Shown here piece by piece: positions 1 to 9,027 of a DNA stretch of 64,000 nucleotides; position 1 is the stretch's first letter; each line of letters starts with the position of its first letter. The DNA comes from Vulcanimicrobiota bacterium (GTDB lineage Bacteria; Vulcanimicrobiota; Xenobia; Xenobiales; JADMJV01), in contig JAHBVR010000003.1 in the NCBI GenBank assembly GCA_019637395.1, forward strand, positions 310,001 to 374,000. Reading direction: 5' to 3'. The position numbers and the translations under genes were made by a program. Below the pieces are notes generated by a model. The model was not told the origin of the DNA. It was given only the letters and a program-made list of their open reading frames with translations, and did not search any database.

Positions 1-1
1 G

Positions 2-1063
2 GTGGAGCGGGCCGTTTGCGACGTCATGGCCCGGACCCAATACATCCTGGGTCCCGAAGTCGCCGCCTTCGAAAAAGAATTTGCCGAATGGAACGGAGCC
101 AGCCACGCTATCGGCTGCGCTTCCGGAACGGACGCGCTAGTGCTGGCCCTCAAAGCCGTCGGGGTCAAGCCTGGTGACGAAGTCATCGCCCCGCCCTTCA
201 CGTTCATGGCCACGGCCGGAGCCGTCAGTTCCATCGGAGCCCGACCGGTTTTTTGCGATGTGGAAGAGGGCAGTTTCAATCTCGACCCCGCTCAGCTCGA
301 AAAGCACATCACCCCGCTCACCAGGGCCATCGAGGTGGTGCATCTTTACGGCCATCCAGCCGACATGGACCCTATTTTGGAGATCGCTCGCAAGCACAAC
401 CTCAAGGTGGTCGAGGATTGCGCGCAGGCCACCGGCGCCCTTTATCATGGAAAAAAAGTCGGGACCATGGGGGATGCCGGCGCCTTCTCTTTTTTCCCCT
501 CAAAGAACCTGGGGGGGGCGGGCGACGGCGGCATGGTCTTGACCAACGACGCCGACATCGACGAACGAGTGCGCTGTCTGCGGGGTCACGGCAGCCGCCG
601 CAAGTATTTCCACGATGAACTTGGGACCAACAGCCGGTTGGATGAATTGCAGGCAGCCGTGCTGCGCGTCAAACTCCGCCACCTGGAGCGCTGGAACGAA
701 AAACGCCGAGCCGTGGCGGCCCGGTATACCGAGGCACTGCAGGGCTTCGTCACGCCGCCGCCGACCGCCGCCGGTTGCCAGCACGTCTATCATCAATACA
801 CGCTGCGCACCAGCCGGCGCGACCAGATGATGGCCTACCTGAATGAAAAAGGAGTGGGAGCCATCATCTACTATCCGCTCGCCCTTCATCTGCAACAGGT
901 CTACGCAACCATGGGCCATAAACTAGGGGACTTTCCGGTCACCGAGAAAGCCCAGGACGAAGTGCTCTCGCTACCGATGTATCCGGAGTTGTCCGCCGCG
1001 CAAATCGACCAGGTAGTGCAGACCGTCAAAGACTTCCATTCCCAGCCGGTTCAGGCCGGTTAA
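2..1063 (+). CDS. DegT/DnrJ/EryC1/StrS sugar aminotransferase (5' partial)
   Basis: PLP-dependent aminotransferase of the DegT/DnrJ/EryC1/StrS family, which transfers an amino group to nucleotide-linked keto-sugars used in surface polysaccharides. The visible 353 residues show the conserved GTDAL turn near residues 42-46, the VVEDCAQA segment with the PLP-ring aspartate near 139, and the FFPSKNLGG loop with the Schiff-base lysine near 168. Family members normally have about 20-25 more N-terminal residues before YILGPEV, so the true start lies outside the window and the first GTG is only the first in-frame codon available. It is followed after 3 bp by a heparinase-like gene, consistent with the end of a polysaccharide gene cluster. 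The exact sugar substrate cannot be deduced. Confidence 0.93.
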   Translation: MERAVCDVMARTQYILGPEVAAFEKEFAEWNGASHAIGCASGTDALVLALKAVGVKPGDEVIAPPFTFMATAGAVSSIGARPVFCDVEEGSFNLDPAQLEKHITPLTRAIEVVHLYGHPADMDPILEIARKHNLKVVEDCAQATGALYHGKKVGTMGDAGAFSFFPSKNLGGAGDGGMVLTNDADIDERVRCLRGHGSRRKYFHDELGTNSRLDELQAAVLRVKLRHLERWNEKRRAVAARYTEALQGFVTPPPTAAGCQHVYHQYTLRTSRRDQMMAYLNEKGVGAIIYYPLALHLQQVYATMGHKLGDFPVTEKAQDEVLSLPMYPELSAAQIDQVVQTVKDFHSQPVQAG

Positions 1064-1066
1064 ATC

Positions 1067-3220
1067 GTGTTCCGCCGGCTTGGCCGACGCTTCCGCAACC
1101 TGCTGACCCGGGATTTTAACCTGGAAGAGCAGATGGCTCTGGCTCAGGAGCAGGAGACGACCTTCGGGCTGGAGCCCGAGCATTTTTATGACCAGTTGGA
1201 GCCGGCCACGGCCGCTCTGGAGGAAGCCAAAGCGGCCGCTCTGGGGCAGAACTGGAAGGAGGCCGCGCAGGCGCTGCTGGATCATTTCCACGACCGCCTG
1301 CGCCCTCAAGTCTTCTTGCATCCCAGCGATTTAGACCCGCTGGTGCAGTTGTTCAAAAGCCACCCGCAAGATTGCCGGCGCTGGGTCAAATCCGCCGAAC
1401 TCTCTCTGCAGCACCGCTTCGCCCCGCTCCAGGGAGAGGAGCAGCAGTTCCCCAACAGCATCGATTGGTATAGCGACTTCGCCGGCGGCTCCTGGATGAT
1501 GGCCTCGCAGCCCATGTTGCGCAATCACTTTCAGACCCAGCCTCTGCTGCCCGAGCAACAAGAGGGCCTGCTGCGTAGTTGGAGCTTCAATCAACTCGGG
1601 CATCTGATCGATCTGGTCCGCAGTCACTGGCTGACCGGCAACGAGGCCTATGCCAGCGAATGCATCGTCCAGGCGGTGGACTGGTCGGAACGCAACCCGG
1701 TCTTCATGGGAATGAGCTGGTACCATCCCAAAGTGGTGGCGGTGCGCAGCCTGCACTGGTATCTCCTGGTACAACACCTGCTCGTCTCCAATTTGATGCA
1801 AGGTGAATTGCTGGCTCGTTTTCTGAAGTGTCTGCTGCTGCACGCCGGCTACCTGGCTTTGCACCTGCGCAAGTCCTCCGAGCACCGGCTGGCGGCCGCC
1901 GCCAGTCTCTACTTGATCAGCGGCCATCTGCCCGAAATCATTCCCAGTAAAAAATGGCACGCGCTGGCTCGCCAGCATCTCCACATCGCCCTGCAGGAAG
2001 ACTTTTCCAGCGATGGTATGCACCGTTCCGGCAATGCCTCGCTGCATCGCGAGGCGCTGGATTGGATGTTGCTCTGCTATCTCTTTGACGTCATCAATTC
2101 ACGCCACCCGGACAACCTGCACCCGGCCTGCGAATCGGCCCTGGAAGCGCTCTGCTACATGAAGCCGGCGGCCGGCCAACAGGGCGAGTCCGGCCCCACT
2201 CTGAGCGAAGGCCTACTCGGTCGAGGAATTGGCCCCATCGAACATTCCAACCGTTTGCTGGCCCTGGGCGCCCTGCTCTTGCAGCGCGGCGACTGGATGC
2301 CGGCCGGCGAAGTTCCGGCCGAACTGCTCTGGTGGTTGGGTCTGCAGGCCCCATCACGAGCTCAACAGCTCGAGCGCGGGGAACCGCGCGGCATTCGACG
2401 TCTCTTCACCAATTCCCAGACCGCGGTGGTGCGCGACCATTGGGCGCCGCGCTCGAACTGGTGTCACTTCACTGGTTTTCGCCCGCGCTGGACACGCGAC
2501 CATGAGGGGCGCTATTGCGATCCCGATCCCATCGCCCTGCCCAGCCACGATGACGCCCTGAGCCTGGCCCTCAACGTGGAAGGCGAGCCCATTTTTCTGG
2601 AAGCCGGCGGCCCCATCGTGGGCGGCGAGCTGGGGCGCCTTTTCGGACGTCTGGGAGCGCATACCAGCGTGCGCATCGGACGCGAGCTGGAGCCGCTGGG
2701 AGTCGCTCCCGATCTGGAGGAAGCGCCCCTCAAGCTCAAGCTGGAGTCGTGTAAAGACGGTCATTACCTGTGCGCTCAACGGCCGGTCTGGTTCGATCTG
2801 GATCAGCCTTTCTGGTTGACCCGCGAAATTCTGTTCCTGCCCAAAAAGCAGCGGGTCGTCCTGCGCGATCATCTGGACGGCGAGGGCGAGGTGCACCTCG
2901 AGAGCAACCTGCTGCTTTCCCCCCATCTGGATGTGCTCATGCGCGGCGACATGGGCAGCCTGCTGCGCGGCCGCAAGGTGCAGGCAAGAATCTTACCCTT
3001 GTTTCCGGCCCGCTTCCGTTACGAAATGCTCAAAGGCCGCAGTCAAGGACTGCAGGGCTTCTTCTATTCCGAGACCGGTAAAGCCGTACCCACCAACTTG
3101 TTGCGTTACTACTCGCGAGTCCAGGCGCCTTGCACGGTCACCCTGTGGATCGCCTGGAACCCCGAAGACACCCTCACTCCCCGCGTCCAGGACGTCGAAC
3201 GGCTTTTCAAGTCGCGCTAA
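1067..3220 (+). CDS. Heparinase II/III family protein
   Basis: A 717-residue protein resembling the heparinase II/III (alginate lyase-like) family: an alpha-helical N-terminal half followed by a beta-rich C-terminal half. Supporting signs are SIDWYSDFAGGSW near residue 135, the helical-toroid segment with SSEHRLAAAASLYL near 270, and beta-strand repeats after residue 450. Relatives encoded in sugar-nucleotide and exopolysaccharide clusters cleave or modify acidic polysaccharides; the substrate is unknown here. It starts with GTG 3 bp after the aminotransferase stop and its end overlaps the convergent dacB end by 4 bp. No clear signal peptide is visible, which is unusual for a secreted lyase and suggests either a cytoplasmic or membrane-face role or an unrecognised export route. 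Confidence 0.75.
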   Translation: MFRRLGRRFRNLLTRDFNLEEQMALAQEQETTFGLEPEHFYDQLEPATAALEEAKAAALGQNWKEAAQALLDHFHDRLRPQVFLHPSDLDPLVQLFKSHPQDCRRWVKSAELSLQHRFAPLQGEEQQFPNSIDWYSDFAGGSWMMASQPMLRNHFQTQPLLPEQQEGLLRSWSFNQLGHLIDLVRSHWLTGNEAYASECIVQAVDWSERNPVFMGMSWYHPKVVAVRSLHWYLLVQHLLVSNLMQGELLARFLKCLLLHAGYLALHLRKSSEHRLAAAASLYLISGHLPEIIPSKKWHALARQHLHIALQEDFSSDGMHRSGNASLHREALDWMLLCYLFDVINSRHPDNLHPACESALEALCYMKPAAGQQGESGPTLSEGLLGRGIGPIEHSNRLLALGALLLQRGDWMPAGEVPAELLWWLGLQAPSRAQQLERGEPRGIRRLFTNSQTAVVRDHWAPRSNWCHFTGFRPRWTRDHEGRYCDPDPIALPSHDDALSLALNVEGEPIFLEAGGPIVGGELGRLFGRLGAHTSVRIGRELEPLGVAPDLEEAPLKLKLESCKDGHYLCAQRPVWFDLDQPFWLTREILFLPKKQRVVLRDHLDGEGEVHLESNLLLSPHLDVLMRGDMGSLLRGRKVQARILPLFPARFRYEMLKGRSQGLQGFFYSETGKAVPTNLLRYYSRVQAPCTVTLWIAWNPEDTLTPRVQDVERLFKSR

Positions 3221-4647
3221 AAAGGCTGGTCCCAGGCGGCCAGCGTGTGCAGGATCTTGTCTTCCAATTCGACGCCGGACCAGGTCTGGGGCACGTTGTT
3301 GACCAGGATGGAGAAGCCCAGGGTCTGGCCGTAAGCGCTGACCAGATAGCCGGTCAGGGCCGAGTGTTCGTCGAGGGTGCCGGTTTTAGCTCTCAAGGTC
3401 AACCCGCCCAGGCGCGAGGTGAGGGTGCCCTCGCCTCCGGTGGGCAGGCTGTCCACGTAGACCTGCCCGTGCCGGTGGCGCCACATAATTTCGACCACAC
3501 CCACCAGTTGGCGCGGAGTGATGCGATCGCTGGTGGAGAGTCCGCTGCCGTCCACCATGACCAGACCCTCGTCGCTGACATTGTGTTTGCGCAGGAAATC
3601 GCGCACGGCCGCCTCGCCGTTGGCGGCCGTTCCCTGGCCCCGGCTCTTGTAGCCCAGCGTTTTGAAAACGTGCTGAGCGAAGACATTGTCGCTCTCTTTG
3701 TTGACCTGGGCGATGATGTCTTTCAGGCGGGGCGACTGGTAGCGCGCGATCACAGGCGTGGAACCGGAGCGGGCCACCTCGCTCCCCAGGCTGATCAGCC
3801 GGGTCTTGCCGTTGATATTGATGTTGCTTGCCTTGAGGATGTGCATAAAGGAACCCAGGGTGAAGGTGCCGGGATTGCCGACCGTCACCGTCCGCTTGAT
3901 GACGCTGCCGGGTGAGACGGTGCCGCGCACCACCGTGACGTCGGAATTGCGGTCGCGAGTGATCCAGCATTCATCGTAACCGCCCGTCTTATACAGGCGC
4001 TGATACTGGAAGCCCGGACTGTTCGGCTCAGTCTTGACCGAATCGCTGGTAATGGTCAATTCGACCACGTTGCAGTTGAGCGACAGAGCCCCCACGGGAG
4101 CTGCGTAGGAATCGAGCAAATAGCGATCAAACCAGCCCTGGCCGATATACTCCCGGTCGAAGGCGCTGTCGTCGCCCACCAGATCCCCATCGACGGTGGT
4201 AATGCCCTTATCTTTGAGGTTCTTGGCGAAGAATCTCCAGGGCGAGGTCGGGTTGACGTAGGGCAAACACAGGGTCGGATCTCCGTGGCCTTTTAGATAC
4301 AGATTGCCACGCAGTACCCCGTGACCATCCGGAGGCCCGCCGCGCAGCTCGGTGAGGTAGCGATAATCTGGACCCAGCAAGTCGATGGCCGCGGCCGTGG
4401 TCACCACCTTGAGGTTGGAAGCGGGGATCATGGGCTTGAGGGCGTTCTCGCTGTAAACCACGCGGCCGGTCTTGAGCACCTGCACATAAACCCCCACCTG
4501 CCCGCTCTGGAAAGCCGAGGAGTTGCGGATCTGCTGATAGATTCTCATCTTCAATTCGTTGGCATTAGCCGGCTTAGGTGGGGGCGTGGCTGCGCCGGCT
4601 TGGTAAAGCGAGAGGCTCAGCAGACAGGCTTTAACGAGGGAACGCAT
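3217..4647 (-). CDS. dacB: D-alanyl-D-alanine carboxypeptidase/endopeptidase, PBP4 (DacB) family
   Basis: Penicillin-binding protein of the S13 family, which trims or cleaves peptidoglycan cross-links in the periplasm. All three active-site motifs are present: SxxK as PASNLK (Ser77, Lys80), SxN as SDN near 319, and KTG near 421-423. Residues 1-20 form a signal peptide. The length of 476 residues matches the family, and the long insert between SxxK and SxN (about 240 residues) is the domain II/III insertion typical of PBP4. The gene stands alone, convergent with the heparinase-like gene and divergent from the yihY-like gene 77 bp away. Confidence 0.95.
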   Translation of the reverse strand: MRSLVKACLLSLSLYQAGAATPPPKPANANELKMRIYQQIRNSSAFQSGQVGVYVQVLKTGRVVYSENALKPMIPASNLKVVTTAAAIDLLGPDYRYLTELRGGPPDGHGVLRGNLYLKGHGDPTLCLPYVNPTSPWRFFAKNLKDKGITTVDGDLVGDDSAFDREYIGQGWFDRYLLDSYAAPVGALSLNCNVVELTITSDSVKTEPNSPGFQYQRLYKTGGYDECWITRDRNSDVTVVRGTVSPGSVIKRTVTVGNPGTFTLGSFMHILKASNININGKTRLISLGSEVARSGSTPVIARYQSPRLKDIIAQVNKESDNVFAQHVFKTLGYKSRGQGTAANGEAAVRDFLRKHNVSDEGLVMVDGSGLSTSDRITPRQLVGVVEIMWRHRHGQVYVDSLPTGGEGTLTSRLGGLTLRAKTGTLDEHSALTGYLVSAYGQTLGFSILVNNVPQTWSGVELEDKILHTLAAWDQPF

Positions 4648-4724
4648 AGGCGTTGATTATTCTTCAATCCGGGATTTCCTCCGGCCCGGGAATTCAGGCC
4701 GTGTCAGGAGAAAACTAGGCCAGT

Positions 4725-5675
4725 GTGAGCATCTGGTCGCCGGTTAAGCGGTTCGTCAAGATCCTTCCTAAGGTCTATCAAGAATACGTGCGGGATGACG
4801 CCGGATTTTTGGCGGCCGGCATTGCTTTCTATGGGCTGCTGTCGCTTTTCCCCATGCTGCTGGTGGGCATCCTGATCCTGAGCTACATCGCGCCTGTGCA
4901 CGCTTCCGCCCAGGACTACAGCTGGCAAATGGCCTCGATTTACCTGCCTCCTTCGGCCCTCCGTTACGTCCAGACCAGCCTGCAAAGCATGCAGGGGCAC
5001 TCGGGCCGTATCGGGCTGTTCGGCCTGCTCGCATTGCTCTGGTCGGGCCGCCACCTCTTTCGAGCATTGGAACTGGGGCTCCACCGCGCCTGGGAGATCC
5101 CGGTGCGGCGTTCCTATATTCGCGGTAACCTGCTTTCCATTGCCATGATTTTGTTGTGCGCCCTGCTCACCTTGGCGGCTGGACTGGTGACCGCGGTCCT
5201 TAGCTGGGTGCAGGCCGTGCTCTCGCATCTGCCGCATCCGCAGTTCGCCGGCTTTACCCTGGATCAAGCCATTGTCTGGGGCTGGTTTCACACCTGGATT
5301 CTGCAGCCGCTGATCAGCACGCTGCTCTTTCTGATGCTCTACGTCATGCTCCCCTCACGCCAGGTGCCCTTCATGGCGGCCGTGCCCGGAGCGCTCTTCG
5401 CTTCCGTGGCCTGGCGCATTTCCAGTTACATCTATGTGCACTGGGCTTTGCGCCTGCTCGAGCTCAATCCGGTCTACGCCTCGGTGGGCAGCATCGCCGG
5501 CCTGTTACTCTGGCTCTATTTTGGAGCCATTGTTTTCATGATGGGAGCGGAACTGGTCTATTGCGTGCTCGAAGAGTATTATCCGGAACTACCCAAAGTG
5601 AAGGCGCGCCATGCCAAGAAAACCAAACCCCGGGCTAAAGTTTCCGGCAAACTGCCAGAGGCACCCGGCCGATAA
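4725..5675 (+). CDS. YihY/BrkB family inner-membrane protein
   Basis: Integral membrane protein of the YihY/virulence factor BrkB family (once mislabelled RNase BN). The 316 residues begin with the family hallmark DDAGFLAAGIAFYGLLSLFP, followed by about six hydrophobic segments, including long ones near 35-55, 140-165, 190-210, 225-250 and 255-280, and a basic C-terminal tail rich in Lys and Arg. The function of the family is not established; envelope or transport roles have been proposed. The start is GTG at 4725. The 3' end overlaps the end of the opposite-strand caspase-like gene by 41 bp, so the two are convergent. Confidence 0.88.
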   Translation: MSIWSPVKRFVKILPKVYQEYVRDDAGFLAAGIAFYGLLSLFPMLLVGILILSYIAPVHASAQDYSWQMASIYLPPSALRYVQTSLQSMQGHSGRIGLFGLLALLWSGRHLFRALELGLHRAWEIPVRRSYIRGNLLSIAMILLCALLTLAAGLVTAVLSWVQAVLSHLPHPQFAGFTLDQAIVWGWFHTWILQPLISTLLFLMLYVMLPSRQVPFMAAVPGALFASVAWRISSYIYVHWALRLLELNPVYASVGSIAGLLLWLYFGAIVFMMGAELVYCVLEEYYPELPKVKARHAKKTKPRAKVSGKLPEAPGR

Positions 5676-7452
5676 GCTCACCGCGCCGCAAGGGACTGTT
5701 GGTGGAAGGCGAGCTGACTCGCAAGGCTTGAAAGAGATAGCGATAGCTCTCATCCCACTCGACGAAACCATCTTTGTTGCCGTCGGCTGCTCCCGCGCAG
5801 CCTTCCAAAAAAGCGCTCAGCATGCGGCTGCCGGAGGAAATGTCGCGCTGTTCCGGCAGTCCGTCCACGCTCGAGAGAACCGCCCAACCCTGGCGGGAAA
5901 GCGATTCGGCAAACTCCTGAGAATCCAACCAGAGCAGATCGGAGACATTGTTCTGCAGGCGCGTCTGGCTGGTGTCGGCCACCAGGAGAATATCCTGTTG
6001 CTTGATTTCTCCCACCGCCTCCAGCAGGTCGCGGGGACTCAACGCACCTTCGTCAAAGCCTTTGGCGTCGTAAGGCAACAGGCCCTTGCCGCCAGACCCC
6101 CCTGAGGGAGCAGATAAACCGGCAAAGTAGACCAATACGGTTACGCGCTCATCCCCTTCCACCCGCGTGAGCGCCTTCAAGCTCTCGAGAATCTTGGCCC
6201 GGGTAGCTTGCTGATCGGCCAGCACCACCACCTGATCGATGGCGAAAGCACCGCCGTCCGGACGCTTGAGAAAGTCGGACAGGCGGCGCAGGTCGCCGGT
6301 GACGGCGGCCAGTCTGGGGAACTGGGCGGCTGCATATTGGCCCACTCCGATCAGCAAAGCGCGCCGCCGAGCCGGCACCACCGGGGAGCAGGCCGCTTCG
6401 CGAAAAAGCAACACTTCCCGCGAAAGAGTCCGGTGGTTCAGGTCGTTAACCTGGACCTGGGCACGATTCACCCCGGGCAACAGCGGCAGCAGGATGTCCA
6501 TGCGCAGGCGCTGCGTGTTGAGCCGCTCGGGAGTTTGCCAGAAGGGCCGTCCGTTGACCCGCAGCTTGGCGTTGAGCAAGCCCGACGGCGTCAGCAACTC
6601 GCCCTTCCAGGCCACCTTGTCCTTCAAAGTGTAAGCAAAGTCGCGGGGCTCGGTAATGCGAACCTGAGGTTCATTCTTGGGGTCGTCCCAACGCAGCAAC
6701 ACTTCCCGTTGCTCACTGGCCTTGCCCACCCAGAACTCTTCCACCGATTCACCTAGCGATAACTCCGCTACCACACGCAGCTTGTCCTTGCCCACCGCTT
6801 CCAGGCCGCTCACGTTAAGCAGCCGGGTCAATTGGACCTGCTCCCAGGGCTCGACACCCAGAGCGCGCATGGTGCTGCACGAGAACACGTTCAGGCAGGG
6901 GGAACTGGCCAGGATCTTGCCTCTCTTGCTGACCTGGATACGCCCATCGTAGGTGACGGAAACCGTCTCCATCTCCTGGTCACCATCCACGTCAAAAGAC
7001 TGCGACCTCAGCACATGCACGCCGTCTTTGGCCAACTCCCCCACGGGCGGGCTCTGCAGCACGACCTTGAGCCGGCCGCCTACTTCCTGCTGGGAAGTCA
7101 CTTCGCAGCGCATCAGCCAGTCGAGCAAAACCGGGTTGGGATGTTGCTCATCCAGGCGAAACGCGCGCGAGTCGAGCGGGGGGGTTTCGGGCAGCAGACC
7201 CTGTTGCTCGGCTCCTTGCCAGAACAGTTGATGATATCCATCCAGGACGGCGGCCTGATAGGCGTTCTGTTGAGCGGCAACCGGGTCGCCCAGGGGAATC
7301 TTTCCATAGCCCTCCACCGTCAGCCGGCGATCCAGCGATTGGACGGCGTTGGTGGGGGCGGGCTCGGGCTGTTCCGGAGCAGTTTGGGCCAGCGAACTCG
7401 ACAGCGCGAGCGCACAAAATCCGCAAGCCAGGGCAGCGGGCAGAAGTCGCAT
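5635..7452 (-). CDS. Secreted protein with a catalytically inactive caspase-like (C14) domain
   Basis: A 605-residue exported protein. Residues 1-23 form a signal peptide. Residues about 24-360 have no recognised domain and include a stretch with a calcium-loop-like DVDGDQEMETV segment. Residues about 363-560 match the caspase/metacaspase (C14) fold: RRALLIGVGQY opens the domain, and the order of strands and the LPYDAKG segment fit. The catalytic residues are missing: the usual FSGHG histidine site reads FAGLS, and the usual DACHSG cysteine site reads VADTSQT. A DGNKDGFVEWDE EF-hand-like loop lies near residues 556-567. It is therefore probably a non-proteolytic adaptor or scaffold. It is a single gene, convergent with yihY, upstream of which (in its own direction) lies the mazG-like operon end. 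Confidence 0.8.
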   Translation of the reverse strand: MRLLPAALACGFCALALSSSLAQTAPEQPEPAPTNAVQSLDRRLTVEGYGKIPLGDPVAAQQNAYQAAVLDGYHQLFWQGAEQQGLLPETPPLDSRAFRLDEQHPNPVLLDWLMRCEVTSQQEVGGRLKVVLQSPPVGELAKDGVHVLRSQSFDVDGDQEMETVSVTYDGRIQVSKRGKILASSPCLNVFSCSTMRALGVEPWEQVQLTRLLNVSGLEAVGKDKLRVVAELSLGESVEEFWVGKASEQREVLLRWDDPKNEPQVRITEPRDFAYTLKDKVAWKGELLTPSGLLNAKLRVNGRPFWQTPERLNTQRLRMDILLPLLPGVNRAQVQVNDLNHRTLSREVLLFREAACSPVVPARRRALLIGVGQYAAAQFPRLAAVTGDLRRLSDFLKRPDGGAFAIDQVVVLADQQATRAKILESLKALTRVEGDERVTVLVYFAGLSAPSGGSGGKGLLPYDAKGFDEGALSPRDLLEAVGEIKQQDILLVADTSQTRLQNNVSDLLWLDSQEFAESLSRQGWAVLSSVDGLPEQRDISSGSRMLSAFLEGCAGAADGNKDGFVEWDESYRYLFQALRVSSPSTNSPLRRGELIGRVPLAVCRKL

Positions 7453-7488
7453 GGCGCTGCCATTCCCTCCTACCCTTGGGCAGGCCTT

Positions 7489-7833
7489 CTAGAGCTCGGT
7501 ATACTTGAGGTTCTTGCCGCGGCAGCGCTCGACCGGGTACTTTTTCGCGTTCTCGGCCATCTTTTGCTGCAAGGCCTGCTTCATATCGATGCCGCAGTCG
7601 CTAGCCATAAGCAGGATGAAATAAAGACAGTCGGCCAGCTCGTGCCCCAGCGCCTTTTTCAGCTCGGGCAGTTCCGCGTCGATCTGGGCGGCCGACTTAA
7701 AGCGGAAGATTTCCAGCACCTCGGCCGCCTCGATGGAAAGAGCCACGGCCAGATCCTTGGGATGATGGTATTGGCGCCAGTCGCGTTCATCCCGGAAATT
7801 TTTGATGGCCTGAGTGAGTTCTTGCAATTCCAT
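7489..7833 (-). CDS. MazG-like nucleotide pyrophosphohydrolase (dCTPase/RS21-C6 type)
   Basis: A 114-residue all-alpha NTP pyrophosphohydrolase related to MazG and RS21-C6/dCTPase proteins, which hydrolyse (d)NTPs to monophosphates and clean the nucleotide pool. It shows the paired metal-binding motifs: SIEAAEVLEIF near residues 33-43 (ExxE-type) and GHELADCLYF near 64-73 (ExxD-type), followed by a KYPVERCRGK tail typical of this subfamily. It starts at ATG sharing one base with the TGA of the TPR gene (TGATG), so it is the last gene of the RNase Y-TPR operon. Substrate preference cannot be told from sequence. Confidence 0.9.
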   Translation of the reverse strand: MELQELTQAIKNFRDERDWRQYHHPKDLAVALSIEAAEVLEIFRFKSAAQIDAELPELKKALGHELADCLYFILLMASDCGIDMKQALQQKMAENAKKYPVERCRGKNLKYTEL

Positions 7834-8762
7834 CAGGTTTTCTTGAGACGGGCTATCGCCTGCTCCGCTTCTTTGACGTTAGGATCGGATTCCAGCGCCT
7901 GCTCATACATCTTCAGGGCCTCTTCGGGCTTTTTCAGGTGTTCGAGGGCTTCGCCTTTGAGCAACATGGCCTGCGTGTAATCGTCGTTCTGCGTCAAGGC
8001 CATGGTGGTGTATTGGAGCACTTTTTCCCACTGGTTGTCGAGCTTGGCCAGGTAGGCCGCCCCCACCGCGCCCACGTCAATTCTTTTGCCCGACAGCTTG
8101 TCGGCCCGGCGCAATTGCGCGCGGGCATTCTCGATCTGTTTGAGTTCGATCATGGCGGAGGCCAGGTTGACCAGGTAGGAGGGGTTCTCGGGATCCAGCT
8201 TGGAGGCCAGTTGAAATTCGCTCATGGCCTCCACGAACTTGCCTTCGGCGCTGCGCAGAACGCCCAGGTTGTTGTGGCTGCGGGCGTTTTTATTGTCCAG
8301 GCGAATGGCTTCTTTCCAGGACTTTTCGGCCATGGGCAGATTCTGCTGCTGATAGTAGACCACTCCCAGGCAATACTGAGCGGCTACACCCCCCCCGGGG
8401 ACTCCCGACATTTTTTGAAAGTGCGCTTTGGCCTGGTCATACTTCTTCTGGGCCATGTAAATCTGTCCCAAATACTGGTAAGCTTCCACGAACTGCGGGT
8501 CATAGCGTATCACTAACCCCAGTTGCTCTTCCGCCTTGGGGTAGTTTTTTTGCCCGAAGTAGCTGAGCCCCAAAATATAGAGGGCGTCCAGGTAATTGGG
8601 ATCTTCTTTGAGAGCCTCCTGCAGGTATTGCACCGCCTGGTTGTAGTCACCTTTGCTGAAGAAGCCGCGACCGATTTTGTATTTGTTGCGCGCCGAGACG
8701 GGCTGGGCGACGGCGGGCAGACATAAGGCCAAGCCCAAGAAGAGCGCCAGTAGCTTTTTCAC
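7833..8762 (-). CDS. Exported tetratricopeptide-repeat protein
   Basis: A 309-residue protein with an N-terminal signal peptide (MKKLLALFLGLALCLPAVAQ) and about seven TPR units filling residues 30-305; repeats such as YLDALYILGLSYFGQKNY and ARSHNNLGVLRSAEGKF show the TPR W/L-G-Y-A-P spacing. TPR arrays act as protein-binding scaffolds, here in the periplasm or outer envelope. It overlaps the upstream NuoC-like gene by 4 bp and the downstream mazG-like gene by 1 bp, so translation is probably coupled. Its partner is not evident. Confidence 0.88.
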   Translation of the reverse strand: MKKLLALFLGLALCLPAVAQPVSARNKYKIGRGFFSKGDYNQAVQYLQEALKEDPNYLDALYILGLSYFGQKNYPKAEEQLGLVIRYDPQFVEAYQYLGQIYMAQKKYDQAKAHFQKMSGVPGGGVAAQYCLGVVYYQQQNLPMAEKSWKEAIRLDNKNARSHNNLGVLRSAEGKFVEAMSEFQLASKLDPENPSYLVNLASAMIELKQIENARAQLRRADKLSGKRIDVGAVGAAYLAKLDNQWEKVLQYTTMALTQNDDYTQAMLLKGEALEHLKKPEEALKMYEQALESDPNVKEAEQAIARLKKT

Positions 8763-9007
8763 AAACCCTGCTCCAGATTAGGATTCCCCACGAATTTGAT
8801 GTGATAGCGCCGATGCAAGCTGCGTTCCATGTAGTCGGCGCTCCCATAAAGTTGGATGAGGGACTGCCAGTGACCGTCCGCCTGAGGATAGAAAAGACGC
8901 TCGCTTTTTCCGTCCAGCAAAAAATGGTAGGTGAGCGAAGTTTGCTCCCCCTCCACCAGAGCCTCAATAGCGGCCAGGCTGGCGCCACGGTCATGCAGCT
9001 CACGCAC
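8759..9007 (-). CDS. Small protein resembling the complex I 30-kDa (NuoC) domain
   Basis: The 82-residue product resembles the C-terminal signature of the respiratory-chain 30-kDa/NuoC domain: LTYHFLLDGK near residues 25-34 and ADYMERSLHRRYHIKFVGNPNLE near 57-79 mirror the NuoC pattern (LxYHF ... AxWxERExxDxxGIxFxGHPxL). No other complex I or hydrogenase gene is nearby. The first standard start is GTG at 9007, but an in-frame CTG at 9031-9029 sits 4 nt after a perfect AGGAGG and overlaps the upstream stop, giving an N-terminus LNSSFFQRV; that start may be the real one. The homology call is from motif memory and moderate; the gene is well supported by tight operon packing. Confidence 0.6.
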   Translation of the reverse strand: MRELHDRGASLAAIEALVEGEQTSLTYHFLLDGKSERLFYPQADGHWQSLIQLYGSADYMERSLHRRYHIKFVGNPNLEQGL

Positions 9008-9027
9008 CCGCTGAAAAAAGCTTGAGT

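Noticed and set aside
6832-7980. 382-codon plus-strand frame opposite the caspase-like and mazG-like genes
   Set aside because: It runs antisense to two better-supported genes and shows no family features.
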